NCBI GenBank assembly: GCA_047777475.1
Contig: JBKEET010000006.1
Coordinates: forward strand, 45,072-109,071
Direction of reading: 5' to 3'
Length of the DNA stretch: 64,000 bases
From: Sutterella sp047777475
GTDB lineage: Bacteria; Pseudomonadota; Gammaproteobacteria; Burkholderiales; Burkholderiaceae_F
How positions within the stretch are numbered: position 1 is the stretch's first letter; each line of letters begins with the position of its first letter. The notes beneath the pieces were generated by a model. The model did no database searches, was not told the DNA's origin, and worked only from the letters and a program-made list of their open reading frames with translations. A program made the position numbers and the translations under genes. Shown piece after piece: positions 25,869-35,601 of this stretch.

Positions 25869-28800
25869 TCACTCACCTTCCGAAGAAGCATTTCCCTGTT
25901 TTGTTTCTTCTTCACTGAGAAGCGAGCGTCCGAGTGCATCCATAACCGCCTGACTTTTGTCGGTAGGCGTCAGCACGGAACCGCTGCGGCGGCGCTTTTC
26001 TTCGAGCAGAGCATCCAGGTTCTCATCGAATGACATGCCTGCACCGTCCGGAAAAACTGCCATAGGGATATGGACGGTGACCTCTTTTTCCTGTCCGATT
26101 CTCCAGATGCGGTCACAGCATTGATCTTCCACAGCCGGATTCCACCACCGTTCAAGAAGAATGACATGATTGGCCGACGTCAGCGTAAAGCCCGTGCCTC
26201 CGGTGCGGTTGGTCAGCACCAGCACGTCAAAGCCGAGCACGCCGTTTTGGAACCTCTCCACGACACGTTGCCTCGCTGCCGTGCTGAAGGATCCGTTGAA
26301 AAAGCCGGGAATATCACGAAGCCGATAGCGTTCCTTGATGGTTCTGACAAGGGCCGACTGCAACTCCACGCTTTCCACGAAAATCACCGCTTTTTCTCCC
26401 CGATCCCTGATCTCGTCAAGAATCCTGAAGCAGGCAGAGAGTCTTGCCGACGAAAGAATTTGTTCAATGCTGAGCGCTTCTTCGCCCGACACTTCAAACG
26501 GCACGACCGAGCAACGGCGGATAGCAGAAAGCGCTTTGAACAGCATCTGGCGGCCGTCTGTCCCTTTGTGATTCTTATAGTCGGCGATGCAGCTCCGGTA
26601 CTTTGCCAGCTGCTGCGGCGGCATCGGAACGCGCACTTTTTCGATGTTCTTGGACGGCAGTCCCTTGAGCCGGTCGATCTTAAGACGCCGCAGCATAAGG
26701 CAGACGCCTTTTCCCTGCATCCCCTCGCCGGTCAGGAGACCTTGCAGCTCACGCCCGCTTTGCTCAGGATCGCGTTCCCCGCCGTAGCGTTCTGCAAAGC
26801 TTCTGAGCGATCCCATCAGACCGGGAACACAGGCATCGAGGATGCTCCAAAGATCCGCAAAGCTGTTTTCGACCGGCGTGCCCGTCATGGCCAAAACAAA
26901 ATCCGATTTGAGAGCCTTGACGGTTTCGGTGGTGAGCGAAGTCGGTGTTTTGATCTTCTGCGCTTCGTCTAACGCCACGAAACCCCAGCCGACGCTCATG
27001 AAAAACCTCGGATGGCGAACAACGGTTTCGTAATTGGAAATCACCCAGTCCGTTGATGCGAGCGCATCGGCAACCTCGCTCGGAGTGCGGCGCTCCGCCG
27101 CGGCCGCCGTTCTGCCGTCGGCAATCAGCGGCGGTGTCAGCCCCGGCCCGAAATACTTTTGAGCTTCCTGCTGCCAATTGGAAAGGAGGCTGACGGGAGC
27201 GAGCACCAGCATCGGCTTGGCTTCGCCTTCGGCAGCGAAGCCGTCGCGGAGCCATTTCATGAAAGCAAGACACTGAAGGGTTTTCCCGAGGCCCATGTCG
27301 TCAGCCAGCAGAGCTCCCGGCACGCCGGCGTTCCACAGCCCCTGCAGCCAGGAAAGCGCTTCTTTCTGATGGTCGAGGAGCGCGTAAGGCTTCTCAAGCC
27401 CTGCAAAATTAGTGCTCCAGCCGCGCGGTTCGGCTTTTTCGCATTCGTAGGAGAGCACCTCAAGGTTGTCTTTGATAAGGGGACCGTAAAGAGGCTTCTT
27501 CGGCTTCTCTTCTTTTGTTTTTGAAGGGGCTCCTGAATCCTTGCCTGCGGGGCGTTCCTCAGGACTCTTTTCGTCCTGTTTGCCGGTTACTTCCTGCGCT
27601 TTGTCAATTGCATCGACCAGCGCCTCGATTTCCTCTCGGTCGAAGGCGTCGGTGCTGAATTCTTCGTTTTTGATCCGGACGGATCCGCCGCCCTCTTTGA
27701 GGGCCTTTTCGAGATTTATGCGAAGCGAGCGGCATTCCTCTGCGGTCAGCGTGCAAGGCTCACCGTTGACCAGGATCACGTAGTCCCCGCCGCCCGAGGC
27801 AAACCAGTCTGTCGATGCCGGTTTGATAAAATCTATGCGCTTCGGCGTCCAAGGTCCGAAAGCCTTCACACGGCTGCTGAGAAATTCCGGCGTTTCAACG
27901 AAAATGCCATCAATTTCGGGCTGCGGCTCGCCTTTCGGCCAATGCCGCATGATCGCGCTCAGCGGGTTGGCCATGAGCTCAAACTTGCCTTCCGGCCCTT
28001 CCGCTCCCGAGCGCAGCCTCTGCACTACTCCGAGCGTCCTTCGAAGCGATGGTGCGAGATAAACAAACGAAGAACTGCCAACCGCAAAATATTCAGGCAC
28101 GCTCTTGCCGTCATCGCAATCCGCCTTCAGCTGACTGAGAGCACGCTTCATTTCCCTGGCGCTCAGCAGCGGCCTGTAGTCCTTTCGCTCCCCCTCGGGA
28201 TTGAGTGCGTTGGGGAGGAAATACGGCACAATCTCCTTGGTTTCCGGATCGATCGTCAGCGAGAACTGCGAAGCAAACAGCAGGCGCACGGTTGTAGCCG
28301 CACCGGAGAAATTCCCCACGCCGGTAACCCGCAGCACTTCGCTCAGTTTGGCAAAGGCAATTTCCCGCCCTTCGGCTTTCTCTTCTCTGAACCTGGAAAC
28401 GGCATCCGCCGCAATGAAGTAGGTCGGCGCGAGCAGGTAGCTCTTTTTGCCTGCCGTCAGGTAAATGCCGTCCAGGCCCGGGCGTTGCAGCAAGGCCCGG
28501 TTGCGGAGCCAGCGAAGCCGGATGTCGAAGTCGGGGGCGAGCAAAACGCCCTTCCGCTCGATGCTGAGGCTGATTGAGGCTTCCCCGAGGAGGCCGAGCC
28601 GAGCAAGCCTCGTCCGCGGCATAAACGCCAGCGCGGCGTCGCTGACCGCAATGCCGGCACTGCCGTTTTCTTCGACGGCAAAGGCCAGGCCTTCCTCCAG
28701 CAGATAGCGCCACTCAAGTCCCCGCGGATCTTTTTCAAGCTTCTCCCGCAGAGCCGCCGTGTTTATAGCCAGCTCCGGCTCGTAAACAGCGGCCCGCGCA

Positions 28801-29000
28801 CAGCGTGTATCCCTCAGGAAAAGTTCAAACAGTTCTACGGGGCAGCCCGGAGAGATCTTTCCGCTCTCCTTCTGCTCTTCAAGCAACGCCCGGATACGGT
28901 GCTTCTCTTCGGCAAACGCTTCCTGCGAAAGATCAATGCGCCGGGCGAGACGAAGCAGCGGACCAGTCGGCCTGCGGCGGAGAAAAGCATCGAAGAACAT
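25869..29000 (-). CDS. zorD: SNF2-family helicase, ZorD-like
   Basis: Encodes 1043 aa. The C-terminal half is a complete SNF2/DEAD-like motor: motif I LLADDMGLGKTLQC near residue 566, motif II ALDEAQKIKT near 678, motif III AMTGTPVEN near 705, and motifs V/VI in RTGGTGFTLTSANHV and CCDRIWRIGQEKEV near 945-970. The N-terminal ~520 residues are a long accessory region without recognised motifs, matching the size and layout of type I Zorya ZorD. In Zorya systems this protein acts on invading DNA after the ZorAB complex senses phage. It starts 20 bp after the zorC stop, with AAGGAGG before ATG 29000. The gene name rests on family plus operon order. Confidence 0.88.
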   Translation of the reverse strand: MFFDAFLRRRPTGPLLRLARRIDLSQEAFAEEKHRIRALLEEQKESGKISPGCPVELFELFLRDTRCARAAVYEPELAINTAALREKLEKDPRGLEWRYLLEEGLAFAVEENGSAGIAVSDAALAFMPRTRLARLGLLGEASISLSIERKGVLLAPDFDIRLRWLRNRALLQRPGLDGIYLTAGKKSYLLAPTYFIAADAVSRFREEKAEGREIAFAKLSEVLRVTGVGNFSGAATTVRLLFASQFSLTIDPETKEIVPYFLPNALNPEGERKDYRPLLSAREMKRALSQLKADCDDGKSVPEYFAVGSSSFVYLAPSLRRTLGVVQRLRSGAEGPEGKFELMANPLSAIMRHWPKGEPQPEIDGIFVETPEFLSSRVKAFGPWTPKRIDFIKPASTDWFASGGGDYVILVNGEPCTLTAEECRSLRINLEKALKEGGGSVRIKNEEFSTDAFDREEIEALVDAIDKAQEVTGKQDEKSPEERPAGKDSGAPSKTKEEKPKKPLYGPLIKDNLEVLSYECEKAEPRGWSTNFAGLEKPYALLDHQKEALSWLQGLWNAGVPGALLADDMGLGKTLQCLAFMKWLRDGFAAEGEAKPMLVLAPVSLLSNWQQEAQKYFGPGLTPPLIADGRTAAAAERRTPSEVADALASTDWVISNYETVVRHPRFFMSVGWGFVALDEAQKIKTPTSLTTETVKALKSDFVLAMTGTPVENSFADLWSILDACVPGLMGSLRSFAERYGGERDPEQSGRELQGLLTGEGMQGKGVCLMLRRLKIDRLKGLPSKNIEKVRVPMPPQQLAKYRSCIADYKNHKGTDGRQMLFKALSAIRRCSVVPFEVSGEEALSIEQILSSARLSACFRILDEIRDRGEKAVIFVESVELQSALVRTIKERYRLRDIPGFFNGSFSTAARQRVVERFQNGVLGFDVLVLTNRTGGTGFTLTSANHVILLERWWNPAVEDQCCDRIWRIGQEKEVTVHIPMAVFPDGAGMSFDENLDALLEEKRRRSGSVLTPTDKSQAVMDALGRSLLSEEETKQGNASSEGE

Positions 29001-29020
29001 GATTTTTCCTCCTTTTCCAA

Positions 29021-30385
29021 TTAAGGACGGCGCAGTCCCGTCAGATCCGTCAGTTGGTAATCAACGTTCCCCTGCCAGAAACCTCTGTGCGCTACGCTGG
29101 CGCTTTCTTTCCCCTGAATTTCATCCCACCAGAAATAAGATCTTTGGCATCTCGGTCGCAATTGCCCCTCGAAAATTCTCACCGAACCGTTATCGGAAAA
29201 TTCAATGACAGAGATATCCGGACTCACTTCCATCAGGAGCATGACCTTCGAACCACTACGCCCTGTGATCCTGCCCATCTTGCCAATAGCACTGGGGAAA
29301 CGGCCGGCATAATTTTCGATGTAAATATCCCGCTTGAGTTCCATGCAGTAGAGGCGGCAGCTCTCAATGCGCCTCGCGCGCAGATAGCGCTCCCAGAAAA
29401 TTTTGCGTTCCATCCACTGGCGCTGGGCAACATCGGAATTTCGCAGGAGGAACGAAACCGCATCGAAGCACTCGTCAAAGGAAGCGCAGACCGACCAATA
29501 TCGGAGAAGTTCCTTGACTCCTTCGTCGATATTTTTCCAGCCTTCGCCGCCCGGCCAGTAGCCGAGAAAGTGCTCGAGCAGCCCGGTGACCGCACGCTGC
29601 ACTGACCGATCCGTTTTTGCTCCCGGGACTTCAAACGGCTTAAGAACAGCGTTGGCGAAAAGCGCTTCCGCTCCGATGCCGCGAAGCTTGTGATCGCCGC
29701 CCTCGGCATCCTGTCGCACGGAATCGAGCACGGCATCCAAGGTCTCTTGAGTACCGCCGAGAGCAGCCTGAATACGTGCCGACGTATGGCCGGCCTGAAG
29801 AGACTCGCGCCAAAGAAGATCCGTGAAAGCACTCGCCGCGGCATGTGCCTCATCGACTCCGAGAAGCCGGGCCGCACCGCCGATGACCGATTCTCCGGCA
29901 GTAAGCAGTGCGGCGGCACGACGTGCGCCCTGGGCGTCAAAGAGTCCGGCGCCGAAAATTTCAAGCCACTTGCCGCCGCAGTCGTGCGCCATCTTTCCAG
30001 CCAACTCACAGGCCTGCGGAAAAATCTCCTTGCCGACGAAAGGGAAGGCATCGAAAAAGACGCCAAGAATCTTTTCCTTGGCTTCAGAAGAACAGCGGGC
30101 CTCCGCCGTTCGCAGTAAAAACAGCGCGATTTCCGGCGTTTCTGACCAAGCGGGCATATTCGGGCCGGCGGGCTGAAAGAGCAGATCGGGCAGGTAGTCG
30201 GCCTCGGCATCGAAAAATTCCGTTTCCTTGCCGTAATCGCGAACACGAAGCCAAAGCGTTTTGAACAGGCTTTCTTCGAAAGGCTCCCGGACCCCATTTC
30301 CGAAAGTCTGCACGGCCCAGTTGTGAAACGTGCTTTTGCCGAACGGCTTGGCGGCGTTTTTGAGCAAGGCCATAACATACGACAT
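29021..30385 (-). CDS. zorC: ZorC-like (EH-signature type) protein
   Basis: Encodes about 454 aa, soluble and mostly helical by composition, with no membrane segment. The C-terminal third is rich in aromatic and charged residues (RKIFWERYLRARRIESC near 345, YFWWDEIQGKE near 425 and HRGFWQGNVDYQL at the end), consistent with the EH_signature domain that defines ZorC. Assignment leans on position: between a MotB-like gene and a SNF2 helicase, exactly where zorC lies in type I Zorya. It is shorter than the E. coli form. Start choice is open: ATG 30385 lies 1 nt after the zorB stop, while TTG 30394 has GGAG at better spacing and would overlap zorB by 8 bp. Confidence 0.72.
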   Translation of the reverse strand: MSYVMALLKNAAKPFGKSTFHNWAVQTFGNGVREPFEESLFKTLWLRVRDYGKETEFFDAEADYLPDLLFQPAGPNMPAWSETPEIALFLLRTAEARCSSEAKEKILGVFFDAFPFVGKEIFPQACELAGKMAHDCGGKWLEIFGAGLFDAQGARRAAALLTAGESVIGGAARLLGVDEAHAAASAFTDLLWRESLQAGHTSARIQAALGGTQETLDAVLDSVRQDAEGGDHKLRGIGAEALFANAVLKPFEVPGAKTDRSVQRAVTGLLEHFLGYWPGGEGWKNIDEGVKELLRYWSVCASFDECFDAVSFLLRNSDVAQRQWMERKIFWERYLRARRIESCRLYCMELKRDIYIENYAGRFPSAIGKMGRITGRSGSKVMLLMEVSPDISVIEFSDNGSVRIFEGQLRPRCQRSYFWWDEIQGKESASVAHRGFWQGNVDYQLTDLTGLRRP

Positions 30386-30386
30386 G

Positions 30387-31250
30387 TCAATCAAGGCTCT
30401 TCTCCGATTCAGCCGCGATGCCGGCAGGCGAAATCAAAAAGCGGAATTCGATGCGACGGTTGACGGGATCGTTGGTAGGCACTTTCCAGTCATGCCCGGG
30501 GCGAGGTCTGGCCGAACCGTAGCCGGAAAGCGAGAAGAGCGGCTCGCCCCGGGAGTTGGACATGAGGCTCAGCTCCCTGCCGCTCAACACCATGGCTTCA
30601 TAAACGGCATTGGCGCGCATCGTCGAAAGCTGCCGGTTGCCGGAGTCCGTATCGTCGCCCCAGTACTTTTGGTTGTCCGTATGGCCTTCAATGAAAACGG
30701 CGTCGAGAACTCCCTTGCCCGCTCCTGTGCACCCGGTGCGATCCGAAACGGGGATATAGCATCGAAGCGCTTTGGCAAAAACTTCTCCGATCTGCTCGAC
30801 GGTTTTATGGTTGCGGCGATTGAGCACCGCGGACCCCGTATCGAACGTAACAGCGGTCTCCGGCAGGATCAGCACGCCGTGCTCGAGATCGAGCCCGACG
30901 TCAATCCCCTTACCAGAAAGCGCGCTTCGCAGATCGGTAAGGAGCGTCCGCCTCGCCGCATCGGCATCGGCGAAACCTCGCTCGTAACGAAGCAGCTGCT
31001 CGTCTTTGGCCTGCAACTCACTTTCCAAAGACGTCAGTTTCAGGTGAAGCTCTGCTACCGAAGCCTTTGCCTTGTTCAGCTCATCGGTCAGGTCTTCCGG
31101 CATTTGACTGACCGTCTGGGAAATGGCCAGCATCAGCGTCAGGATAAAAACGAAAAGCAGCGCTGACATCAGATCGGAGACATTGGCGAGATAGTTGACG
31201 GGTTCCGCTGCCCTGCGCTTGGCTGCGGCCCTTTTAAAGAGCCCGCTCAT
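30387..31250 (-). CDS. zorB: MotB/OmpA-like stator protein, ZorB
   Basis: Encodes 287 aa. A short cytoplasmic start is followed by one membrane helix with the critical aspartate in its first turn (ANVSDLMSALLFVFILTLML, Asp near residue 26), as in MotB proton-channel stators. A coiled region (about 55-95) leads to an OmpA-like peptidoglycan-binding domain with EGHTDN near 195 and NRRIEFRF near 268. With ZorA it should form an ion-driven inner-membrane motor anchored to the cell wall. Its ATG overlaps the zorA stop by 4 bp, showing translational coupling and fixed stoichiometry. Confidence 0.92.
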   Translation of the reverse strand: MSGLFKRAAAKRRAAEPVNYLANVSDLMSALLFVFILTLMLAISQTVSQMPEDLTDELNKAKASVAELHLKLTSLESELQAKDEQLLRYERGFADADAARRTLLTDLRSALSGKGIDVGLDLEHGVLILPETAVTFDTGSAVLNRRNHKTVEQIGEVFAKALRCYIPVSDRTGCTGAGKGVLDAVFIEGHTDNQKYWGDDTDSGNRQLSTMRANAVYEAMVLSGRELSLMSNSRGEPLFSLSGYGSARPRPGHDWKVPTNDPVNRRIEFRFLISPAGIAAESEKSLD

Positions 31251-33730
31251 TGCTGATCGTCCTCAGTCCTGCCGGCTCTGTCATGCCCGGCTCCGTCCGA
31301 CGGCCTTTCCGGAGTTTGATCAGCTGCAGCGCGCAGAACCAGCGTTCTGCTAGTGCCGGCGGAAGCCCTTCTCTGCAGCACGCTCAGGCTTGCAGTTATC
31401 GAGCGAATGCTCTGGAGCAGCTTCTTCATTTCGGCAGAGCTGTTTGAGAAATGCTGGGATGTCTGAACGCTGTAATTGTTCCATTTGTCCACGGAGTCCG
31501 TCAGTGCCTTGACGCTGATCCGCAGTCCCTGATCAAACTGCTGCAGGTTCTCGTTAAGCGAGTTGCGCGTCTTGAGCAGCACTTCGCTCATGGCGGGAAT
31601 CGTTTTTTCAATGGCTGGAATCAGGGAATCGAAAGCGGTATTGAGTTCGCGCTGACGCTCCGCAGCGTCCTTCATCGCGTTCATCACCTCAGTGATATTG
31701 GAAATGATCTTCGCATCGGCCTCTTGGCGCAGCTTTCCGCTTTCTTCCGAATTTTTCGCACTGCGTTCCAACATGTCCTGCAGCAGCGCCACGGCCGTTT
31801 GAAGCGCTCCCGTTGCTTCGACTACGTTCTTTGCGCCGGCCTGCACGGACTGCGCCGCAACGGAGCGGATCTGCTCAGCAGATTCTGTAAGCTTCGCCTT
31901 GAACTCATCGGCGCTGAGGCGCACTTCCGTTCCAAATTTCCCTGCCGCCTCGCCCGTTTCAGCAAGGAAGCGGTCTGCCGCAGCCTGCGTTTTTTCACAG
32001 AGCTTATCGCCCGAACGGCCGGCGGCAGTTTCCATAGTTCCGCCTGCCTTATCGAGAGAGCTTGCCAGCGAATCGCCTGCCTGAGTCAGCGATTTTTCAA
32101 GAGAAGTGCCTGCATTGACAAGGTTTTTCGCAGCCTCTGCGCTTTTCTGCGCAAGACCTTCAATGCCCGTATTAAAGGCAGCAGAAACATCCTGAGCGCC
32201 CTTGCCGACTGTTTCCCGGAAATCGGTGCCGGCATTGCCGATCTGGTCGGCGAAAGACGAAACGGCTTCTGCAAGATGGCTGCCGGATGCAGCGGCTGCC
32301 GCGTCCAGTGCTTCACCCGCAGCCGTCACCACGCCGCCGAGCTTTTCGGCCGCAGCATCGACCGCCCCCGCAAATTTTTCGCCGCCCGCTTCCAAATCCG
32401 TTCGGGCGTTTTTGGCGCTGACCGCCATTCCTTCGAAATGCCCGCTCACAGCCTGCGCCGACTGCTCGGCCTTATTAACCAATTCAGCCGTCTGCTTGGA
32501 AAGGCTGCCGACCGCCGCGTCCATATCGGTCAAGAGGCCGGTCATATCGGTCTTGGCCTTGCCCGTGGCGGTCTCGAGTTCTCGGGCGCTCTGCGCCAAG
32601 CGGGCGGTCGTTTCCTGCATGGACACTTCAAGGTCCTTGAACACTTTGATGATGCCGTTGATGAGCGCTTCTGTCAGTTTGCCCGCCGTATCGCTGGCAA
32701 TCGTGGAGATCGTTTTTTCTAGGGTCGCGTTGATCAGCACCAGAGTGGTCTTCAGCTCATCGAGGGATTTTCCGACGCCCTCCACCATGCGGTCGATCAT
32801 GCGGTCGGCCCAATGGTCAGCGTTGGTCTTGAAATCCGTCAGCGTGCGTTCCTGAGCGCGCGAGCTTCTCGCTGCGGCTAGGAGCATTTCCTCTGCCGAC
32901 ACGCACGGTGCTGCCGCAGCAAGCTTGCTGTTCAGCCAGCCGATGCTGGACTCCAGTTGCTTCTCTACCTGCCTGATGACAATGGAAAGAGCGAGCGATG
33001 CCAAAAGACCTCCCAAAGACGAATAGAACGCCAAGCCCGCTCCATGAAGCAGGCTCTGGACCGCATGATTGAGCCTGTCAGAGTTCAAGCCAATGACGTG
33101 CCCTGATACAAGGGCCGAAGCCATATCGGGCGTCAGGTTCTGCGTTGCTAGCGTCACGCCGGCGGCCAAGCCGACGAAGGTGAAGAAAATGCCCAGGCCC
33201 GTCAGAAGGCTGGGCATATTGTGATAAAAACCCACGCTGCAGTTGGGGTAATAAACCGTTTCCAAGGAGAAAAATTCTTCGGGTTCCCGGAGCGCCCTCG
33301 GCTGTTCGTCAACGGGATCAGCCGCCAACCCAATGGATTCAGAAGCGGACACAACAGTCGCCGCAAAGCGGGCAAAGAGACCCGCAAGCCTGGGAGCCCT
33401 TTTCTCAAATTCGTCCTGAAGATCGTCCCACGGCAAGCTTTCCACAGCTTTAGAAGCAGCCTCTATTTCTTTACGCAGAGGCTTTGTACTGTGAAAATAA
33501 TAAGCAGCCCCAGCCAAGATACCGCTCAAAAAGATGAAGGCCGTCACGCCACAGGCAAACAGCCGCGACGTGAGCATTTCAAGAAATGTTGGCGAAAATT
33601 CCTCAGCAATAAACGCTCTGACCAACGGAAGATCAAAGATAAAAATGACGGTTAATGCTAAAGCAAGGGCTATAAGGAACTTGATTAGAGGGCCTTCAAA
33701 GAAAGGAGAAGGCTTTGTGCGAAAAGACAT
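31247..33730 (-). CDS. zorA: MotA/TolQ/ExbB-like protein with long helical tail, ZorA
   Basis: Encodes 827 aa. Two N-terminal membrane helices (about 17-36 and 52-77) and two more at about 174-193 and 235-255 give the MotA/ExbB channel topology, with the GIFFTFVGLAAGV motif in the third. From about residue 280 to 770 the chain is a continuous Ala/Glu/Lys-rich helical tail with repeated short blocks (AAGEALDAAAAASG, KLTESAEQIRSVAAQS), as expected for the long intracellular tail of ZorA. Tail length is known to matter for defence. The ATG has only a weak ribosome binding site. It is the first gene of the operon; upstream are 606 bp without a gene, then a divergent CpXC gene. Confidence 0.9.
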   Translation of the reverse strand: MSFRTKPSPFFEGPLIKFLIALALALTVIFIFDLPLVRAFIAEEFSPTFLEMLTSRLFACGVTAFIFLSGILAGAAYYFHSTKPLRKEIEAASKAVESLPWDDLQDEFEKRAPRLAGLFARFAATVVSASESIGLAADPVDEQPRALREPEEFFSLETVYYPNCSVGFYHNMPSLLTGLGIFFTFVGLAAGVTLATQNLTPDMASALVSGHVIGLNSDRLNHAVQSLLHGAGLAFYSSLGGLLASLALSIVIRQVEKQLESSIGWLNSKLAAAAPCVSAEEMLLAAARSSRAQERTLTDFKTNADHWADRMIDRMVEGVGKSLDELKTTLVLINATLEKTISTIASDTAGKLTEALINGIIKVFKDLEVSMQETTARLAQSARELETATGKAKTDMTGLLTDMDAAVGSLSKQTAELVNKAEQSAQAVSGHFEGMAVSAKNARTDLEAGGEKFAGAVDAAAEKLGGVVTAAGEALDAAAAASGSHLAEAVSSFADQIGNAGTDFRETVGKGAQDVSAAFNTGIEGLAQKSAEAAKNLVNAGTSLEKSLTQAGDSLASSLDKAGGTMETAAGRSGDKLCEKTQAAADRFLAETGEAAGKFGTEVRLSADEFKAKLTESAEQIRSVAAQSVQAGAKNVVEATGALQTAVALLQDMLERSAKNSEESGKLRQEADAKIISNITEVMNAMKDAAERQRELNTAFDSLIPAIEKTIPAMSEVLLKTRNSLNENLQQFDQGLRISVKALTDSVDKWNNYSVQTSQHFSNSSAEMKKLLQSIRSITASLSVLQRRASAGTSRTLVLRAAADQTPERPSDGAGHDRAGRTEDDQQ

Positions 33731-34336
33731 ATTGAACAGAGATAAGAGACAAAAGACCCTCTCCGTCTCGGCGGCACTCGCCGAACGGCAGGAAATAAGG
33801 CATGCGTTGCCTGACGGCTCTGTGGGCGGAAAGCCCGTGTGTGTTCAGTTCAGCCTAAAGCGACTCTTACACAAAAAATGAACGCGGCTTACGAATCTTA
33901 ACATTTAAAGTACCTAAGGAACTCTTTTTCTTATCGCTTGAAAGACACGATTAATCTAAGGCAAAAAACTGCATTATTTTTTCAACAAAGCCCTATCTCT
34001 GTCGCCGCAAAAACACGGTACGCATAGGAAATTAACGACACTCTATCGGCGCTTTAATCCGAATTTTCAAACGTTTCTTAGAAACGCCTTCATAATTTTT
34101 CCTGTGAAGCACAAAACTTAAAAATAGCCGCCTTCCACACGCTTTCGGACTTACCAAAGAGAATGCCGTTTTCCCCTGATTTTCAAGAATGGCCTGAAAT
34201 TTTTAAATTTCCCGATTGGGATTTTTAAATTTAATGCAGATTTGCAGGCTACGCCGTTTTTTTAAAAGGTCACGCGGCAGTCATCTTTACGCTACGATTG
34301 ATCCCTGTCCTCGTTTCATTCAACAAGGAGAACACA
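33731..34336. promoter_or_regulatory. Divergent control region between zorA and the CpXC gene
   Basis: About 600 bp, mostly AT-rich, with no credible gene. It must hold the promoters of both flanking genes. ATTTTTAAATTT occurs twice (34199-34210 and 34221-34232), spaced 22 bp or two helical turns, with CCCGATTGGG between. A short hairpin CGTTTCTTAGAAACG is near 34073. Confidence 0.45.
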
Positions 34337-35011
34337 ATGTCGTTTATGCATAACGATGAAATCCCCTGTCCGAAATGCGGCAAGACCTTTGAAATCGAGC
34401 GCTGGGATTCCATCAACTCCGAAATCTCGCCGGAGCTGATTGATAAGGTCGTTGACGGTTCGTTTTTTCGCTTCAAGTGCCCGCACTGCGAGGAGGAAAC
34501 GATCCATCTTTACCCGCTTCTCATCAACGTCATGACGCCGGAAGGCGGCTTTATCAAGCTCACGGGCGATCCCGAAGGAGAAGCCAAGGAAACCGCCGGC
34601 ATGTTCAGCGATCTCGACCCCCAAATGGCTGCCCTTATGAAAAAGGCAGCTCCTAAGCGCTACCGCTTTGTGAATTACCTGCCGGACCTGGTAGAAAAAG
34701 TTGAACTCTTTCGGGCCGGGATTGACGACCGCACAATCGAAATCGTCAAGCTTTTCCTTTTTAAGGCCCTCAAGGCTAAAGGTGTGGACGCCGATCAGAT
34801 CCGCTGGTTCAAAGATGAGGAAGGCAAAGCATATTGGGCGGCCGGAAACAAGGAGAAGCAGTTTTTCATACCTTTCGAGCAAGAGGCCTTTAAGGGCATG
34901 GAAGACCTTTTCCGCGACCAAGACCCGCACTGGGAAGAAGACAACCGCAGCACCTATATCGTGAACGAGGACTGGGCGCTTAATTGGATGGACAAGACCC
35001 TTAAAAAATAG
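34337..35011 (+). CDS. CpXC-domain zinc-ribbon-like protein
   Basis: Encodes 224 aa. The N-terminal domain has two CPxC knuckles, EIPCPKCGKTFEIERW (about 8-23) and FKCPHCEEETIHLYPLLINV (about 48-67), which together match the CpXC domain found in many uncharacterised bacterial proteins and probably bind one zinc. The C-terminal ~110 residues are acidic and of unknown fold. AAGGAG lies 7 nt before ATG 34337, so I prefer it to an ATG 13 codons upstream. It is divergent from the Zorya-like operon; whether it takes part in defence is unknown. Confidence 0.82.
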   Translation: MSFMHNDEIPCPKCGKTFEIERWDSINSEISPELIDKVVDGSFFRFKCPHCEEETIHLYPLLINVMTPEGGFIKLTGDPEGEAKETAGMFSDLDPQMAALMKKAAPKRYRFVNYLPDLVEKVELFRAGIDDRTIEIVKLFLFKALKAKGVDADQIRWFKDEEGKAYWAAGNKEKQFFIPFEQEAFKGMEDLFRDQDPHWEEDNRSTYIVNEDWALNWMDKTLKK

Positions 35012-35077
35012 AGAAAAACAAAAAACGCTCCGGCGGCTTTCTGAAGGAAGCCCTGCGCAAGGACGAAGTGCGCAGAA

Positions 35078-35344
35078 CTATTTCAGCTGGCTGTCCTTGC
35101 TGCCGCGGCGGTTGTAGAGCTGGGCGGGGCCGTGAGTCCTGTCGTACTCTTCCTGACACTTGATGCACAGGCGCACGCCGGGCACAGCCCGGCGGCGCGC
35201 TTCGGGGATCGGCTCCCCGCATTCCTCGCAGAACTTCAGGCTTTCGCCCTTTCTGATATTGCGGCGGGCGCGTTCAATCTCATCGCTCACCGTAGCTTCG
35301 ATCTGTTCGTTGACGGCGTTGTCGCCCGCCCAGCCCACTGCCAT
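35078..35344 (-). CDS. DksA/TraR-family C4 zinc finger protein
   Basis: Encodes 88 aa. The zinc finger FCEECGEPIPEARRRAVPG followed by VRLCIKCQEEYD (CxxC-x17-CxxC, about residues 39-63) is the DksA/TraR signature, and the preceding helical region is short, as in YbiI-like small members. These proteins bind RNA polymerase through its secondary channel or act as small regulators. It is a single gene on the minus strand between two plus-strand genes. Confidence 0.9.
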   Translation of the reverse strand: MAVGWAGDNAVNEQIEATVSDEIERARRNIRKGESLKFCEECGEPIPEARRRAVPGVRLCIKCQEEYDRTHGPAQLYNRRGSKDSQLK

Positions 35345-35475
35345 GTTTTTCCCCTTAAATCAGCTTCCAAGTCTCCGGGTGCCCGGAGCATGCCGGCATC
35401 CCTGTCTGTATCTCAGTTATTACAGCTCGAAATCTTGAAAGCTTATTTTTTCTATTTTATCGAATCGTCTTTCCC

Positions 35476-35506
35476 TTGACACAGTATTGTGCAAAGGGAT
35501 TATGCT
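35476..35506 (+). promoter_or_regulatory. Candidate sigma-70 promoter for the FAD reductase gene
   Basis: TTGACA (35476-35481), 19 bp, TATGCT (35501-35506); an alternative -10, GATTAT, gives 16 bp. It lies about 95 bp before the ATG in an AT-rich region. Confidence 0.4.
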
Positions 35507-35601
35507 GATTTTTAATAAAAATCATAAATTTATAATAAATCATAAAAGGCACGCCAAGAAGGCCTTCATTCCTAGCACCCCTATGAAAGGAGAATATCAT
35601 C

